NCBI RefSeq assembly: GCF_018449695.1
Contig: NZ_JAAVUY010000014.1
Span: 124,001 to 188,000 of the forward strand
Direction of reading: 5' to 3'
Length of the DNA stretch: 64,000 nucleotides
From: Bradyrhizobium sp. dw_411
GTDB lineage: Bacteria; Pseudomonadota; Alphaproteobacteria; Rhizobiales; Xanthobacteraceae
The position numbers were made by a program, and so were the translations under genes. The notes under the pieces were generated by a model. It made no database searches. It saw only the letters and a list, made by a program, of their open reading frames with translations, and was not told where the DNA came from. Below are positions 1-8,808 of the stretch, in pieces. How positions within the stretch are numbered: position 1 is the stretch's first letter; the number at the start of each line of letters is the position of its first letter.

Positions 1-163
1 GCGCGGTGACGGTCAGCGTACCGAGCCGCCGCACGCCCGCGCGCGGCTGCTGCTGCGCCCGCGATCCAACCGGCAAGGTCGCGCTCAAGGTGGCCCCAAC
101 CGTAAGGCCGAAAAACTCACGCCGCCGCAGGACCGATCCCGATTTCAGCGGCGCCGCGGTCAT
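1..163 (-). CDS. ABC transporter substrate-binding protein, N-terminal fragment (runs off window)
   Basis: Reading the minus strand from an ATG at 163 gives 54 open codons to the window edge. The peptide starts MTAAPLKSGSVLRRREFFGL and continues into a hydrophobic stretch ending GSRAQQQ, then VRRLGTLTV. The RRREFF motif followed by a hydrophobic segment and an A-Q cleavage region is a twin-arginine signal, as in the substrate-binding proteins that open with RRREF in this group (family knowledge). The ATG overlaps the hemH stop as ATGA, so the two are probably co-transcribed. Only the signal region is visible, so the substrate is unknown and even the family call is tentative. Confidence 0.5.
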   Translation of the reverse strand, partial: MTAAPLKSGSVLRRREFFGLTVGATLSATLPVGSRAQQQPRAGVRRLGTLTVTA

Positions 164-1197
164 ATCCAGCCCTGAAGCTCGCGCAGAACCAATTGGCGGA
201 TCACATCCATGCCGGGGTCGCTGTCGTTCAGACAGGGGATCGCGGCGAATTGCTCGCCGCCATTATGCGTGAAGATCTCGGCATTTTCCTGCGCGATCTC
301 TTCCAGCGTTTCCAGGCAATCGGCGGAGAAGCCCGGCGTGACGACAGCGATACGCCGCACGCCATCTTTCGCCAGTTGAGCGATGGTCTTGTCGGTGTAG
401 GGCTGCAGCCATTCGTCGAAGCCGAAGCGCGACTGAAAGGTCAGTATCAGCTTTGCGGCGTCGAGACCCATCTGCTTGCGTAATGCGTCCGTGGTCGCGA
501 CACATTGCGCCTGATAGGGATCGCCCTGGTCGATATATTTCTGCGGCATGCCGTGGAACGAAGCCACGATCAGTTCCGGCACAAACGGCAGGCTTTTGAT
601 ATGCGCGTCGATCGAGACCGCCAGCGCCTCGATATAGCTGGGGTCCTCGTAATAAGGCGGCGTCACCCGCAGCGTCGGCTGCGCGCGCTTTTCACTGAGT
701 ACGCGAAACACCTCGTCACACACGGTCGCGGAGGTCGCAGCCGAATATTGCGGGTAGAGCGGCACCACCAGCAGACGGTCGCAGCCCTGCGCCATCAGGG
801 CATCGATCCGTGAGCGGATCGACGGATTGCCGTAGCGCATCGCCCAATCGACCACGACGTGGTCATGATCCGAGATGGAGACGGCCAGCTTTTCGGACTG
901 CGCGCGCGTGATGGTCTTGAGCGGGGATTCGTTCTTCTCAGTATTCCAGATTTTCAGGTAGTCGCGCGCCTTGCGGCGGGGACGGGTGTTCAGGATGACG
1001 CCGTTGAGCGCCAACTTCCACAACAGCCCCTGATTTTCGATCACCCGGGGATCGGACAGGAACTCCTTCAGGTAAACCCGAACCCCCCTGGTATCGGCGG
1101 TATCGGGGGTGCCGAGATTGACCAGGAGGACGCCGACTCGCTCCGGTTTCGCCTCGGCGGCGACCCTTGCGTTTTCGATGGAAACGACATTTGTCAT
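160..1197 (-). CDS. hemH: ferrochelatase
   Basis: Ferrochelatase inserts Fe2+ into protoporphyrin IX, the last step of protoheme synthesis, at the inner face of the cytoplasmic membrane. The 345-residue product has the family opening VGVLLVNLGTPDT (about residues 21-33), the VVPLYPQYSAATSAT block (about 145-158), the catalytic-histidine segment VASFHGMPQKY with His215, and the C-terminal LTFQSRFGFDEWLQPYTD and GFSADCLETLEEI motifs carrying the conserved acidic residues. Length is typical for bacterial HemH. The start is an ATG at 1197. The stop overlaps the ATG of a downstream substrate-binding protein gene, an odd partner for a heme gene. Confidence 0.97.
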   Translation of the reverse strand: MTNVVSIENARVAAEAKPERVGVLLVNLGTPDTADTRGVRVYLKEFLSDPRVIENQGLLWKLALNGVILNTRPRRKARDYLKIWNTEKNESPLKTITRAQSEKLAVSISDHDHVVVDWAMRYGNPSIRSRIDALMAQGCDRLLVVPLYPQYSAATSATVCDEVFRVLSEKRAQPTLRVTPPYYEDPSYIEALAVSIDAHIKSLPFVPELIVASFHGMPQKYIDQGDPYQAQCVATTDALRKQMGLDAAKLILTFQSRFGFDEWLQPYTDKTIAQLAKDGVRRIAVVTPGFSADCLETLEEIAQENAEIFTHNGGEQFAAIPCLNDSDPGMDVIRQLVLRELQGWI

Positions 1198-1321
1198 GAT
1201 GGCTTTGGCTTCGCGCGTTGGACCAACCTTGTCAAGATAATGGGTGTTTCGCTACTGTCACCCATCCGGGCGGGACATTGAGGTCACGCCCCAACAATAA
1301 GACCGCGCGTCGAGGGAAACC

Positions 1322-1720
1322 ATGACCGTCGCCGAATACTGCGTTTTCGGAACACTGGTGCTTTATTTGCTGACCATCGTCCCGATCAAATGGATCGGAT
1401 TCCGCCGCTACGATAATTCAAGACCGCGCGATCCCGCATTTTATGACGATCCGCTACGCGCCCGCGCACTGGGCGCGCATCAGAACGGCATCGAGGCCTT
1501 TCCATTCTTCGCCGTCGCGGTGCTGCTGGCGGAATTCCGGGCGGCGCCGCAGAACCTGATCAATGAACTCTCCGTGCTGTTTCTGATCGTGCGGATCGCC
1601 TATGTCTTCACCTATCTCGGCGATCGCCCCCGGCTGCGATCGATCCTGTGGAACATCGGCTTCGCGATCAACATCGCGATCTTCTTTCTACCGATGCTTC
1701 GGCAGTTTTGGCCGGGATAG
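1322..1720 (+). CDS. MAPEG family integral membrane protein
   Basis: The product has 132 residues and about four hydrophobic segments (near residues 5-24, 60-70, 83-98 and 108-128). Between the first two it carries R-A-R-A-L-G-A-H-Q-N-G-I-E-A-F-P-F-F, the conserved loop of MAPEG proteins (membrane-associated proteins in eicosanoid and glutathione metabolism). Family members are membrane enzymes, some with glutathione transferase activity, but bacterial homologues of this length are mostly uncharacterised. It is transcribed away from hemH across a 124-bp divergent intergenic region and looks monocistronic. Substrate cannot be read from the sequence. Confidence 0.85.
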   Translation: MTVAEYCVFGTLVLYLLTIVPIKWIGFRRYDNSRPRDPAFYDDPLRARALGAHQNGIEAFPFFAVAVLLAEFRAAPQNLINELSVLFLIVRIAYVFTYLGDRPRLRSILWNIGFAINIAIFFLPMLRQFWPG

Positions 1721-2115
1721 AGCGTGATCGAAGTCGCATCATAGTAGTGGGCAAAGGCGCGGCGCACCGTGCCCACCATTCTCAAATGGTCGCTCCCGAA
1801 ATGGTGGGCACGCGGAGCCTGTCATCGGGCGCGCATTCGCGCGACCCGGTGGCTTTGCCCACCCTAGGATTCCCGCGACTCCAGCGCAGTGAATTGAACA
1901 TCTCTAAACATTACGCTCATCCCTTCCTAACCATGACTTCGCCCTGAAAAGCACGCGCAACTTAAATTGGGTGTATTTTTGGCCAATGCTCGCGCACAAC
2001 GCGCAACCGTTCCCGTAATTCTACGGAACAACCAGCGAAACGCGCTTCGTGGAACTCGCGCCCTGAAAGCGCGCGCCTAATTCTTTAACGCTTGAAAACT
2101 AGCCTGAGAGCGGCA
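1721..2115. other. gene-free stretch with a palindromic repeat
   Basis: No convincing coding sequence lies in this stretch of about 395 bases. It holds the interrupted palindrome described separately (about 1747-1865), then a more AT-rich stretch (about 1890-2080) that probably carries the promoter of the GGDEF-EAL gene. I could not pick out a confident -35/-10 pair. Confidence 0.6.
1747..1865. repeat. interrupted palindromic intergenic repeat
   Basis: Outer arms GTGGGCAAAG and CTTTGCCCAC and inner arms GTGCCCACCAT and ATGGTGGGCAC are mutually complementary, so the element can fold into a long hairpin with a bulged core. The short inner palindrome GCGCGCATTCGCGCG lies between the right arms. 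This matches the style of the REP-like elements scattered through Nitrobacteraceae genomes. It is not a transposase-bearing element. Confidence 0.7.
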
Positions 2116-5100
2116 ATGAGCCCCACTCGCAGGACCTCCGCGATCATGGTCAGTCCGGACATACCGGTGAAAAACGAACGGGTCGAACACGGCTCAACCC
2201 GCATCCTCGCGACATGGGGAATCGCGGGATTCATCGCCATTGCCTGCGCGGTGCTGATCGGATTGGCGGCTTCTCACATCATCAGCCAGCGTTCGGATAT
2301 CCTGGCTGACAGCCGCAAGGACACGGCCAATCTTACCAGCTCGCTGATCCAGCATGCCGAGCTTACCTTTCGAACCGCCGATGCCGTTTTGATCGGTGTC
2401 GTGGAAAGGCTCGAGCATGAGCCTCTCGATTCCGTGGCGCGCGAGCGGCTGAGGGCCTGGTTCACACAGGAAATCCAGCACTCGTCCCAGTTTATCAGTT
2501 TTGCGATCATCGACGCCGAAGGCGCCATGACCGTCAATGCTCACGGCGAGACCGATCCCGGCCAATTCTCCGACCGTGAATTTTTCATCTATCACCGTAC
2601 CCATGACGACCGTGAACTTCACATCGGAACCCCCTTTCGGGGCCGTCGCACCGAGGGCTGGATCATTCCGGCGACGCGGCGCGTCAATCGCGCCGACGGC
2701 AGCTTTGGCGGCGTCGCCGTTGCCGCAATCAATCCGAAATATTTTCAGGATTTCTACGACCGGCTTGAACTCGGGAAAAACGGCGCGGTTCTGCTCGCAT
2801 CATCGATGAACAAGACTCTGCTGGTACGGCGGCCGTTTGTCGAGGCGAATATCGGCCGCGACATGACGCACAGCGGCTTGTTTGCGCAATTGAAAAAAGC
2901 GTCCGTTGGAAGCGCCGAGATCACGGCATCGATCGACGGCATCCGGCGCCTCAACAGTTACGAACAGGGGCATGTGTATCCCATTGTCGTGACCGTCGCC
3001 CAGGATGTGGAAGAGCTGATGGCGCCCTGGCGGCAAAGCGCCATACGGCAAATGACACAAGCGATCGCGATCGCCATTTTCATCATGCTGATGGGAGGAT
3101 TCGTCTGGCGCGCAACGCGAACTCTCGCTGCGAATTCGCTCAAGCTGAGTGAGACAAACGCCCGCTTCGACGCCGCAGTGACCAACATGTCGAACGGCCT
3201 CACCATGTTCGATGCCGACAGCAGACTGATGGTCTGGAATGAAAAATACCTCGAGCTTTACGGCCTGTCGCCTGATGTTGTCAGGTCGGGCGCCAGCGTC
3301 CGATCGATCGTCGAACATCGCCGTCAGGCCGGCCAACTCGATCTCGACGTCGAGACTTATGTCGGTGAACTTGAGCAGACGCTGAAGGATACCGGCAGGA
3401 GTATGTCTACATCCCGGCTCAACAACGGGAAAACCGTCTCCCTGACGAGCACCGCGATAACGGGCGGCGGATGGGTGGCGATGCATGAAGACATCACCGG
3501 CCGCGTCCAGCACGAGGAAGCGATGTTTCAGCAAGCCGCCGAACTGGCGCGGACCAACATGCGATTTAACGCCGCCCTGAGCAATATGATGCAAGGGCTG
3601 TGCATGTTCGACGGTCAGAGGCAGCTTGTCGTCTGGAACGATCGTTTTGCGGAATTGTACCAGGTACCGCCGCACTTGCTGAAAGTCGGAACGCCCTATG
3701 AAGACATCATCATCGATCGCATCTCCCGTGGCGTGCTGAAGGGTGAAACCAGCGCATCCGCCGTCAAGACCAGAGTTGCCGAGATGACCGCGCTTTCATC
3801 CGATTGCACCAGGATCGATGAACTGGCCGACGGACGGTTTGTGCTCCTGACGCGCCAGCCGATGGAAGGGGGCGGCTGGCTCGCCATTTTCGAGGACATC
3901 ACCGAGCGGCGGCGCGCGGAGGCCGAGATCGTTCACCTCGCCCGTCACGACGTTCTGACGGGACTTGCCAATCGCGCCGAGTTCAACGCCAAGCTGGAGG
4001 AAGCGAGCAAGCGCCTGAAGCAGAACGACAGCACCGTCACGGTCATGATGCTTGACCTCGATAAATTCAAGGCCGTCAACGATACGCTCGGCCATCCAGC
4101 CGGCGATCGACTGTTGATCGAAGTCGGGCGGCGCCTGCAGTCCACTGTGCGGGAAACCGACGTACTGGCGCGCCTCGGCGGCGACGAATTCGCCATCATC
4201 CAGGAGAGCAGCGCCGATCAGCACGAAGGCGCGATCACGCTCGCGCTGCGAATCATAAATGCCATCGCCCAGCCGTTCGATCTGAACGGCCATGAGGCCA
4301 GCATCGGCACCAGCATCGGGATTGCGCTGGCGCCGGAAAACGGCGTTGAGCCCGAAGAACTCCTGAAGAGCGCCGATCTTGCGCTCTACGATGCCAAAGC
4401 CAATGGCAGAAATGATTTCCGCCTCTATCACCCGACCATGCTGGAGGTGGCCCATACGCAGCAGTCGGCCGAAGGCGAACTGCGAAACGCCATCGCGCGG
4501 GAAGAATTCGAGCTGCACTATCAGCCCGTAGTGGATGTCAAAACGCGACGGCTCTGCGGCGTTGAGGCGCTGGTCCGGTGGCGTCACCCGGTCAAGGGCC
4601 TGATTGCGCCGGACCAGTTTATTCCGCTCGCGGAATCAACCGGCCTGATCGTGCCGCTCGGCGACTGGGTTCTGCAGCGGGCTTGCGCGGATGCGGCGCC
4701 GTGGCCCGCGCACATCAAGCTGGCCGTCAATATCTCGGCAGTTCAATTCAAGCGGGGAAATCTTTTCGACGTCATCTTGTGCACCCTGGTCGAGACCGGC
4801 CTTGCGCCGGAGCGGCTTGAGCTGGAAATCACCGAAACCTCGCTTCTTGAAAACCAGGAAACGCATCTGGCGACCATTCGCCAGCTCAAGAATCTCGGAA
4901 TAACCATCGCGCTCGATGATTTCGGCACCGGATATTCCTCTGTGACCTACCTGACCAGTTTTCCGTTCGACAAGATCAAGATCGACAAAAGCTTCACCCA
5001 GGGCGCGCTCACGCGCCGCGATTGCGCCGCGGTGGTGTCCTCGGTGCTCGCCCTTGCCCACGGGCTCGGCATGATAACGACGGTCGAGGGGATCGAGACC

Positions 5101-5229
5101 GGCGAGCAATTGAAATACATGCACGAGGCCGGAGTCGATCTTGCGCAAGGCTATCTGTTCGGCCGGCCCGTTCCGCTCTCTCAACTCGACCTGAACCCTG
5201 CAACCCTGCCCAATGAGATGGTGGCATAG
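2116..5229 (+). CDS. membrane-bound c-di-GMP cyclase/phosphodiesterase (Cache-PAS-PAS-GGDEF-EAL)
   Basis: This 1037-residue sensor protein probably makes and/or degrades cyclic di-GMP. It has a cytoplasmic N-terminus, a membrane segment (FIAIACAVLIGLAA, about residues 40-55), a periplasmic Cache-like domain of about 260 residues, a second membrane segment (IAIAIFIMLMGGFVW), two similar PAS repeats (FDAAVTNMSNGLTMFD and FNAALSNMMQGLCMFD), then GGDEF and EAL domains. The GGDEF motif is intact (RLGGDEF, about 686-692) and is preceded five residues upstream by RETD, an RxxD inhibitory site. The EAL domain has GVEALVRWRHP (about 815-825) and DDFGTGYSS, so both catalytic sites look functional. I chose ATG 2116 over the TTG at 2092; ATG 2146 is also possible. 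Confidence 0.92.
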   Translation: MSPTRRTSAIMVSPDIPVKNERVEHGSTRILATWGIAGFIAIACAVLIGLAASHIISQRSDILADSRKDTANLTSSLIQHAELTFRTADAVLIGVVERLEHEPLDSVARERLRAWFTQEIQHSSQFISFAIIDAEGAMTVNAHGETDPGQFSDREFFIYHRTHDDRELHIGTPFRGRRTEGWIIPATRRVNRADGSFGGVAVAAINPKYFQDFYDRLELGKNGAVLLASSMNKTLLVRRPFVEANIGRDMTHSGLFAQLKKASVGSAEITASIDGIRRLNSYEQGHVYPIVVTVAQDVEELMAPWRQSAIRQMTQAIAIAIFIMLMGGFVWRATRTLAANSLKLSETNARFDAAVTNMSNGLTMFDADSRLMVWNEKYLELYGLSPDVVRSGASVRSIVEHRRQAGQLDLDVETYVGELEQTLKDTGRSMSTSRLNNGKTVSLTSTAITGGGWVAMHEDITGRVQHEEAMFQQAAELARTNMRFNAALSNMMQGLCMFDGQRQLVVWNDRFAELYQVPPHLLKVGTPYEDIIIDRISRGVLKGETSASAVKTRVAEMTALSSDCTRIDELADGRFVLLTRQPMEGGGWLAIFEDITERRRAEAEIVHLARHDVLTGLANRAEFNAKLEEASKRLKQNDSTVTVMMLDLDKFKAVNDTLGHPAGDRLLIEVGRRLQSTVRETDVLARLGGDEFAIIQESSADQHEGAITLALRIINAIAQPFDLNGHEASIGTSIGIALAPENGVEPEELLKSADLALYDAKANGRNDFRLYHPTMLEVAHTQQSAEGELRNAIAREEFELHYQPVVDVKTRRLCGVEALVRWRHPVKGLIAPDQFIPLAESTGLIVPLGDWVLQRACADAAPWPAHIKLAVNISAVQFKRGNLFDVILCTLVETGLAPERLELEITETSLLENQETHLATIRQLKNLGITIALDDFGTGYSSVTYLTSFPFDKIKIDKSFTQGALTRRDCAAVVSSVLALAHGLGMITTVEGIETGEQLKYMHEAGVDLAQGYLFGRPVPLSQLDLNPATLPNEMVA

Positions 5230-5260
5230 CCGCCACAACGCCGCTGTTCGGGTATTGAAA

Positions 5261-6382
5261 ATGAACCTGCAAATCAATCTGCAATCCAATTTGCAAAGCA
5301 ATCTGATCGACCAGCTCGAGGACGTGTTGGCCAGCAAGGACGTGTCGCGGCGCGCCGATATCCTGCGAAAGGTGACTGATCTGTTCGTGCTCGGATCAGG
5401 CAATTTTTCCGAAGATCAGGTCGAGCTGTTCGACAACGTCATGGGCAAGTTGCTCGAAAACATTGAACGTGCCGCCCGCGCCCGGTTCGGAAGCCGCATT
5501 GCCAGGCTTTTGGACGCTCCACGCAACGTCGTTCGCGTCCTCGCGTCAGATAGAGCAGTTGAGGTTGCCGGACCAATTCTCCGGCACTGTGAACGGCTTG
5601 ACCAGGATGCGCTGGTTGAGAATGCCAAAACACAAAGCCAGGGTCATTTGCTGGCGATATCCGGCCGCAAGGTGCTGGTCGAAGCGGTGACGGACGTCTT
5701 GGTGGAGCGAGGCAATGAACTCGTTGTTTCCAGCACCGCAAAGAACAGCGGCGCGCGGTTCTCGGATTTCGGCATCTCCACCCTGGTCAGGAAAGCGCGC
5801 GACGACGGAGACCTTGCCCGGTGCGTCTGGTCGCGCCCTGACATTCCACGTCAGGACCTGCTCAAATTGTTCATGGACGCATCGGAGGCCGTAAAGAGCC
5901 AGCTGATGGAGGCGGATCCCCGAAAGGCCGAGCTGATCAAATCCATGGTCGCCAGGGCCACGGATGAGATACAGGCCAAGTCGCGCGCAGGCTCACACGA
6001 TTTCGCGCGAGCCCTTTCTTATGTGAGCGCCCTTCACGAAGCCGGGAAACTGGACGAAGCACAATTGCTCGCATTCACCGGTGACGGGAGCTTCGACAGA
6101 GTGGTCGCGTCGCTATCCCTGATGTGCGACCTTCCGATCGGGCTGGTGGAACGCGCGTTCGTCCAGAACCAGACCGAACAAATTCTCGTCCTCGCAAGGG
6201 CGATCGACATTTCCTGGGCGACAACCGAGTCCCTCCTGCTGTTAAATGCCGGCGCGAACGGCAGCTCCCGGCAGCAACTCGATCACTGCTTCATCAGCTT
6301 CTCCCGGCTTCAACCAAAGACCGCACAAACCGCGCTTCAGTTTTATCGCATGAGAGAGAAGGCAAACGGATCGAAGGTGTGA
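5261..6382 (+). CDS. DUF2336 domain protein
   Basis: The product has 373 residues and matches the DUF2336 family in overall character: an alpha-helical alphaproteobacterial protein of about 370 residues with the segments RADILRKVTDLFVLGSGNFS and EDQVELFDNVMGKLLENIE near the N-terminus. The N-terminus carries a small repeat, NLQ-INLQ-SNLQ-SNL. I take ATG 5261 because the in-frame ATG at 5213 would overlap the preceding gene's stop and add an unconserved-looking leader. It follows the GGDEF-EAL gene by 31 bp, so the two are probably co-transcribed and may share a signalling role. That link is inference; no function is established for the domain. Confidence 0.8.
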   Translation: MNLQINLQSNLQSNLIDQLEDVLASKDVSRRADILRKVTDLFVLGSGNFSEDQVELFDNVMGKLLENIERAARARFGSRIARLLDAPRNVVRVLASDRAVEVAGPILRHCERLDQDALVENAKTQSQGHLLAISGRKVLVEAVTDVLVERGNELVVSSTAKNSGARFSDFGISTLVRKARDDGDLARCVWSRPDIPRQDLLKLFMDASEAVKSQLMEADPRKAELIKSMVARATDEIQAKSRAGSHDFARALSYVSALHEAGKLDEAQLLAFTGDGSFDRVVASLSLMCDLPIGLVERAFVQNQTEQILVLARAIDISWATTESLLLLNAGANGSSRQQLDHCFISFSRLQPKTAQTALQFYRMREKANGSKV

Positions 6383-6391
6383 CGTCATCCC

Positions 6392-6781
6392 TTAAAACCC
6401 GACGGGCCCTACCGCGCCGACCCAGCGGCTGACCCTGGATGGGTCGGCTTCGTCCATGTAGAAGAAGTGCACCATCGACGGCCTCTTGGGCGTGACGGCG
6501 GGATCATCGAATGTCATACCGACCTTGCCGTGGAAGATCTTGAGCTGCGGGCTATCCCAGAATTCGACCACCTCGTGATAGGCAGTGAATCCGGTATCGA
6601 TAAAGGCGCGCAGATTATTGCGGATCGTCTCCCGGCCATGCCAGTCGGCAACGCCGAGGTTGCACACCGCATTCTCGGCAAAGCAGTCAAAGCCCTTGCC
6701 GAAGGTCTTCTCGTCGATCTCTTTCCACATATCGAGCAACCATTGCGGCGCCGCCATTTTGGTGAAAGTTCTCGTCGTCAT
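6392..6781 (-). CDS. NTF2-like/SnoaL-fold protein
   Basis: The 129-residue product resembles small NTF2-like proteins: an N-terminal helix (APQWLLDMWKEIDEKTFGKGF), then alternating strands including AVCNLGVADWHGRETIRNNL and a closing SMVHFFYMDEADPSRVSRWVGAVGPVGF. The fold serves as enzyme (isomerase, cyclase) or binding domain. No catalytic residue set can be assigned by eye. The ATG at 6781 is preceded by the ribosome-binding site AGGAG. A 36-bp element (6912-6947) lies about 130 bp upstream, close in sequence to one upstream of the neighbouring isonitrile-hydratase-like gene, which suggests shared control. Confidence 0.7.
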   Translation of the reverse strand: MTTRTFTKMAAPQWLLDMWKEIDEKTFGKGFDCFAENAVCNLGVADWHGRETIRNNLRAFIDTGFTAYHEVVEFWDSPQLKIFHGKVGMTFDDPAVTPKRPSMVHFFYMDEADPSRVSRWVGAVGPVGF

Positions 6782-6911
6782 GATGTTCTCCTGAGATTTG
6801 TTGCTGCCAGTGCACTCTGGCGGCGGGAATACGCGACGCGACACAGGCCGCGGGGCCGGCTTGTTTTCGGCTCATCCGCGCTTCCCTGAAGCAATGTAGG
6901 CGCGCGCATCT

Positions 6912-6947
6912 TGGCGGAAGTGCCAAAGAGCCCTCGCTTCCCGCCAA
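6912..6947 (+). promoter_or_regulatory. operator-like inverted element, copy 1
   Basis: The core TTGGC-GGAAGT-GCCAA is a perfect 5-bp inverted repeat with a 6-bp spacer (from 6911), and the 36-bp block ends in CCGCCAA. It matches the block at 7724-7759 in 31 of 36 positions, in the same orientation. It sits upstream of the NTF2-like gene and just past the stop of the isonitrile-hydratase-like gene. The most economical reading is a binding site for the adjacent GlxA-type regulator. A partial duplication of that regulator's 5' end would look the same. Confidence 0.5.
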
Positions 6948-6949
6948 CC

Positions 6950-7666
6950 TTAGCCGGCGGCGGGAACTTCGATGCCGAGCTTGGCCGCGACGCGCCGCGC
7001 GGTCGCTTCCCGCCGCGCCGTGATCGCGGCGGCCGACTGCCGCGTCTGCGCAAGCACCGCGGCTGGCGCGGTTTCCGGCGTGCCGCTGTTGAAGGGCGGT
7101 TCCGGCGCATAGGCCATATAGAGCTGAATGGACTGCGCCACCTCGTCGCCGCGCAGGATCGACGCCAGGCGCAAGGCGCCGTCGATTCCCGCGGTGACGC
7201 CGGCGGCGAACACCCAGTCCCCGTCGATCACAACCCGTTCGTTGACGGGAATGGCGCCGAAGAACGGCAGCAGGTGAAACGACGCCCAATGCGTTGTCGC
7301 GCGCCTGCCCCGCAGCAGACCCGCCGCGCCGAACAGGAGCGCACCGGTGCATACCGAGAAGACGCTGTGGGCGCCCCCGGCCTGCTTTCGAATCCAGTCG
7401 AGGACTTCGACGTCTTCCATCAAGGCTTCCTGGCCGAAACCGCCAGGTACATGCAAAACATCAAGTGGCGGCGCATCGGCCAGCACCGCATCCGGCGTCA
7501 GCCGCAATCCCTTGAGATCGCGCACAGGCTCGGTGGTCTTGCCATAGATGCGATAGGTCGAGTTGGGAATCCGCGACAGAACTTCAAATGGTCCTGTCAG
7601 GTCGATCTGGTCGATGCCCTCGAATAACAGCGAGCCGATTTGCAGGTGGGTGTCATGCGGGACCAT
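6950..7666 (-). CDS. DJ-1/PfpI family protein, isonitrile hydratase-like
   Basis: The product has 238 residues with a class I glutamine amidotransferase-like (DJ-1/PfpI) fold. The nucleophile elbow is SVCTGALLFGAAGLLRGRRATTHWASF, whose Cys matches the catalytic cysteine of Pseudomonas isonitrile hydratase, an enzyme converting isonitriles to N-substituted formamides. The following AAGVTAGIDGALRL block is also characteristic. Unlike the divergent neighbour it lacks a helix-turn-helix and ends after the amidotransferase domain. I placed the start at ATG 7666 (MVPHDTHLQIG), since the upstream in-frame region overlaps the divergent regulator. Isonitrile as the substrate is inference from family resemblance. 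Confidence 0.75.
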   Translation of the reverse strand: MVPHDTHLQIGSLLFEGIDQIDLTGPFEVLSRIPNSTYRIYGKTTEPVRDLKGLRLTPDAVLADAPPLDVLHVPGGFGQEALMEDVEVLDWIRKQAGGAHSVFSVCTGALLFGAAGLLRGRRATTHWASFHLLPFFGAIPVNERVVIDGDWVFAAGVTAGIDGALRLASILRGDEVAQSIQLYMAYAPEPPFNSGTPETAPAAVLAQTRQSAAAITARREATARRVAAKLGIEVPAAG

Positions 7667-7723
7667 GGGGATCTCCGGTGTGAGTAAAAGCGATGGACAG
7701 ACAAAACCTATCCGGGCATGCTC

Positions 7724-7759
7724 TGGCGGAAATGCCAAAGACCCCTCGTTCTCCGCCAA
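7724..7759 (+). promoter_or_regulatory. operator-like inverted element, copy 2
   Basis: This block contains TGGC-GGAAAT-GCCA and matches 6912-6947 in 31 of 36 positions. It lies 58 bp upstream of the isonitrile-hydratase-like ATG and overlaps the proposed ATG of the GlxA-type regulator at 7732. That location fits autoregulation together with control of the divergent gene. Confidence 0.5.
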
Positions 7760-8724
7760 ACCAGATTCGTGTCATCGAGGTGCTGGCCTATCCGGCCGTG
7801 CAATTGCTCGACGTCACCGGACCGCTCCAGGTCTTCGCCACCGCCAACGATCACGTTGCGCAGGCCGGAGGCATGCCACCTTACGTGCTTCGGGTGATCG
7901 CGAAAGGAGGGCAAAGCGTCACGGCCTCGGCCGGCCTTGGGATTACCGCCGGTCCCCTGCCACGCCGCGGTACGGCCTTGGACACGCTGTTGATCGCCGG
8001 CGGCCCCGGCGTCGATGCGGCGGCGGCAGACCCGGAACTGGTCAAATGGATCGGCGAGCGGGCCGGCAAAGCAAGGCGCGTCGCCTCGGTTTGCACCGGC
8101 GCGTTCCTGCTGGCGGCGTCAGGCGTACTGGACGGACGGCGCGCGGCGACCCATTGGTCGTGCTGCGCGGAACTGGCCCGGCGATTCCCCAAAGTGCGCG
8201 TCGAGGCCGATCCGATTTTCGTGCGCGATGGTTCGGTCTGGACCTCGGCCGGCGTGACGGCAGGTATCGATCTGGCACTGGCCTTCGTGGAAGAGGATCT
8301 GGGACGCACCATTGCGCTCGCCGTCGCGCGCTACCTGGTGGTCTTCCTCAAGCGTCCCGGCGGGCAGGCGCAGTTCAGCACGGCTTTGTCGCTGCAGGCG
8401 GCCGAGGATAAATTCGGCGCGCTGCATGACTGGATCGCCAAACATCTCGCCGACGATATCTCGCTGCCTGCGCTGGCACGCCAGGCCGGGATGAGCGAGC
8501 GAAGCTTCAGCCGCCGCTATGCCGAGGCCACCGGGCTGACCCCGGTCCATGCGGTAGAGCGGCTGCGCATCGAAGCCGCGCGGCGGCTGTTGTCGGAATC
8601 ACGACTGCCGGTGAAACGCATCTCGCAGCGCTGCGGCTTCGGCTCGGAAGAAACCATGCGCCGCAGCTTCCTGCGCCTGCTGGCGACCACGCCGCAAGAC
8701 TATCGCAGCCGGTTCAGTGCTTAA
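7732..8724 (+). CDS. GlxA-type AraC family transcriptional regulator (DJ-1/PfpI + HTH)
   Basis: The product has an N-terminal DJ-1/PfpI-like sensor domain (RVIEVLAYPAVQLLDVTGP; VCTGAFLLAASGVLDGRRAATHW) and a C-terminal AraC-type double helix-turn-helix (LPALARQAGMSERSFSRRYAEATGLTPVHAVERLRIEAAR and VKRISQRCGFGSEETMRRSFLR). Members sense small ligands with the degenerate amidotransferase domain. It diverges from the isonitrile-hydratase-like gene, its likely target. I prefer ATG 7732 (330 residues), since the protein conserved in the family begins shortly after it. ATG 7693 adds 13 residues and is possible. Confidence 0.88.
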   Translation: MPKTPRSPPNQIRVIEVLAYPAVQLLDVTGPLQVFATANDHVAQAGGMPPYVLRVIAKGGQSVTASAGLGITAGPLPRRGTALDTLLIAGGPGVDAAAADPELVKWIGERAGKARRVASVCTGAFLLAASGVLDGRRAATHWSCCAELARRFPKVRVEADPIFVRDGSVWTSAGVTAGIDLALAFVEEDLGRTIALAVARYLVVFLKRPGGQAQFSTALSLQAAEDKFGALHDWIAKHLADDISLPALARQAGMSERSFSRRYAEATGLTPVHAVERLRIEAARRLLSESRLPVKRISQRCGFGSEETMRRSFLRLLATTPQDYRSRFSA

Positions 8725-8808
8725 CTAGCGCTTCTTAAACCGGGCTGATTGTACTAGATTGCGGCTCGATTTCGGTCCCGAAGCGAATTGTCTGCAGGCG
8801 AGAGCAGC

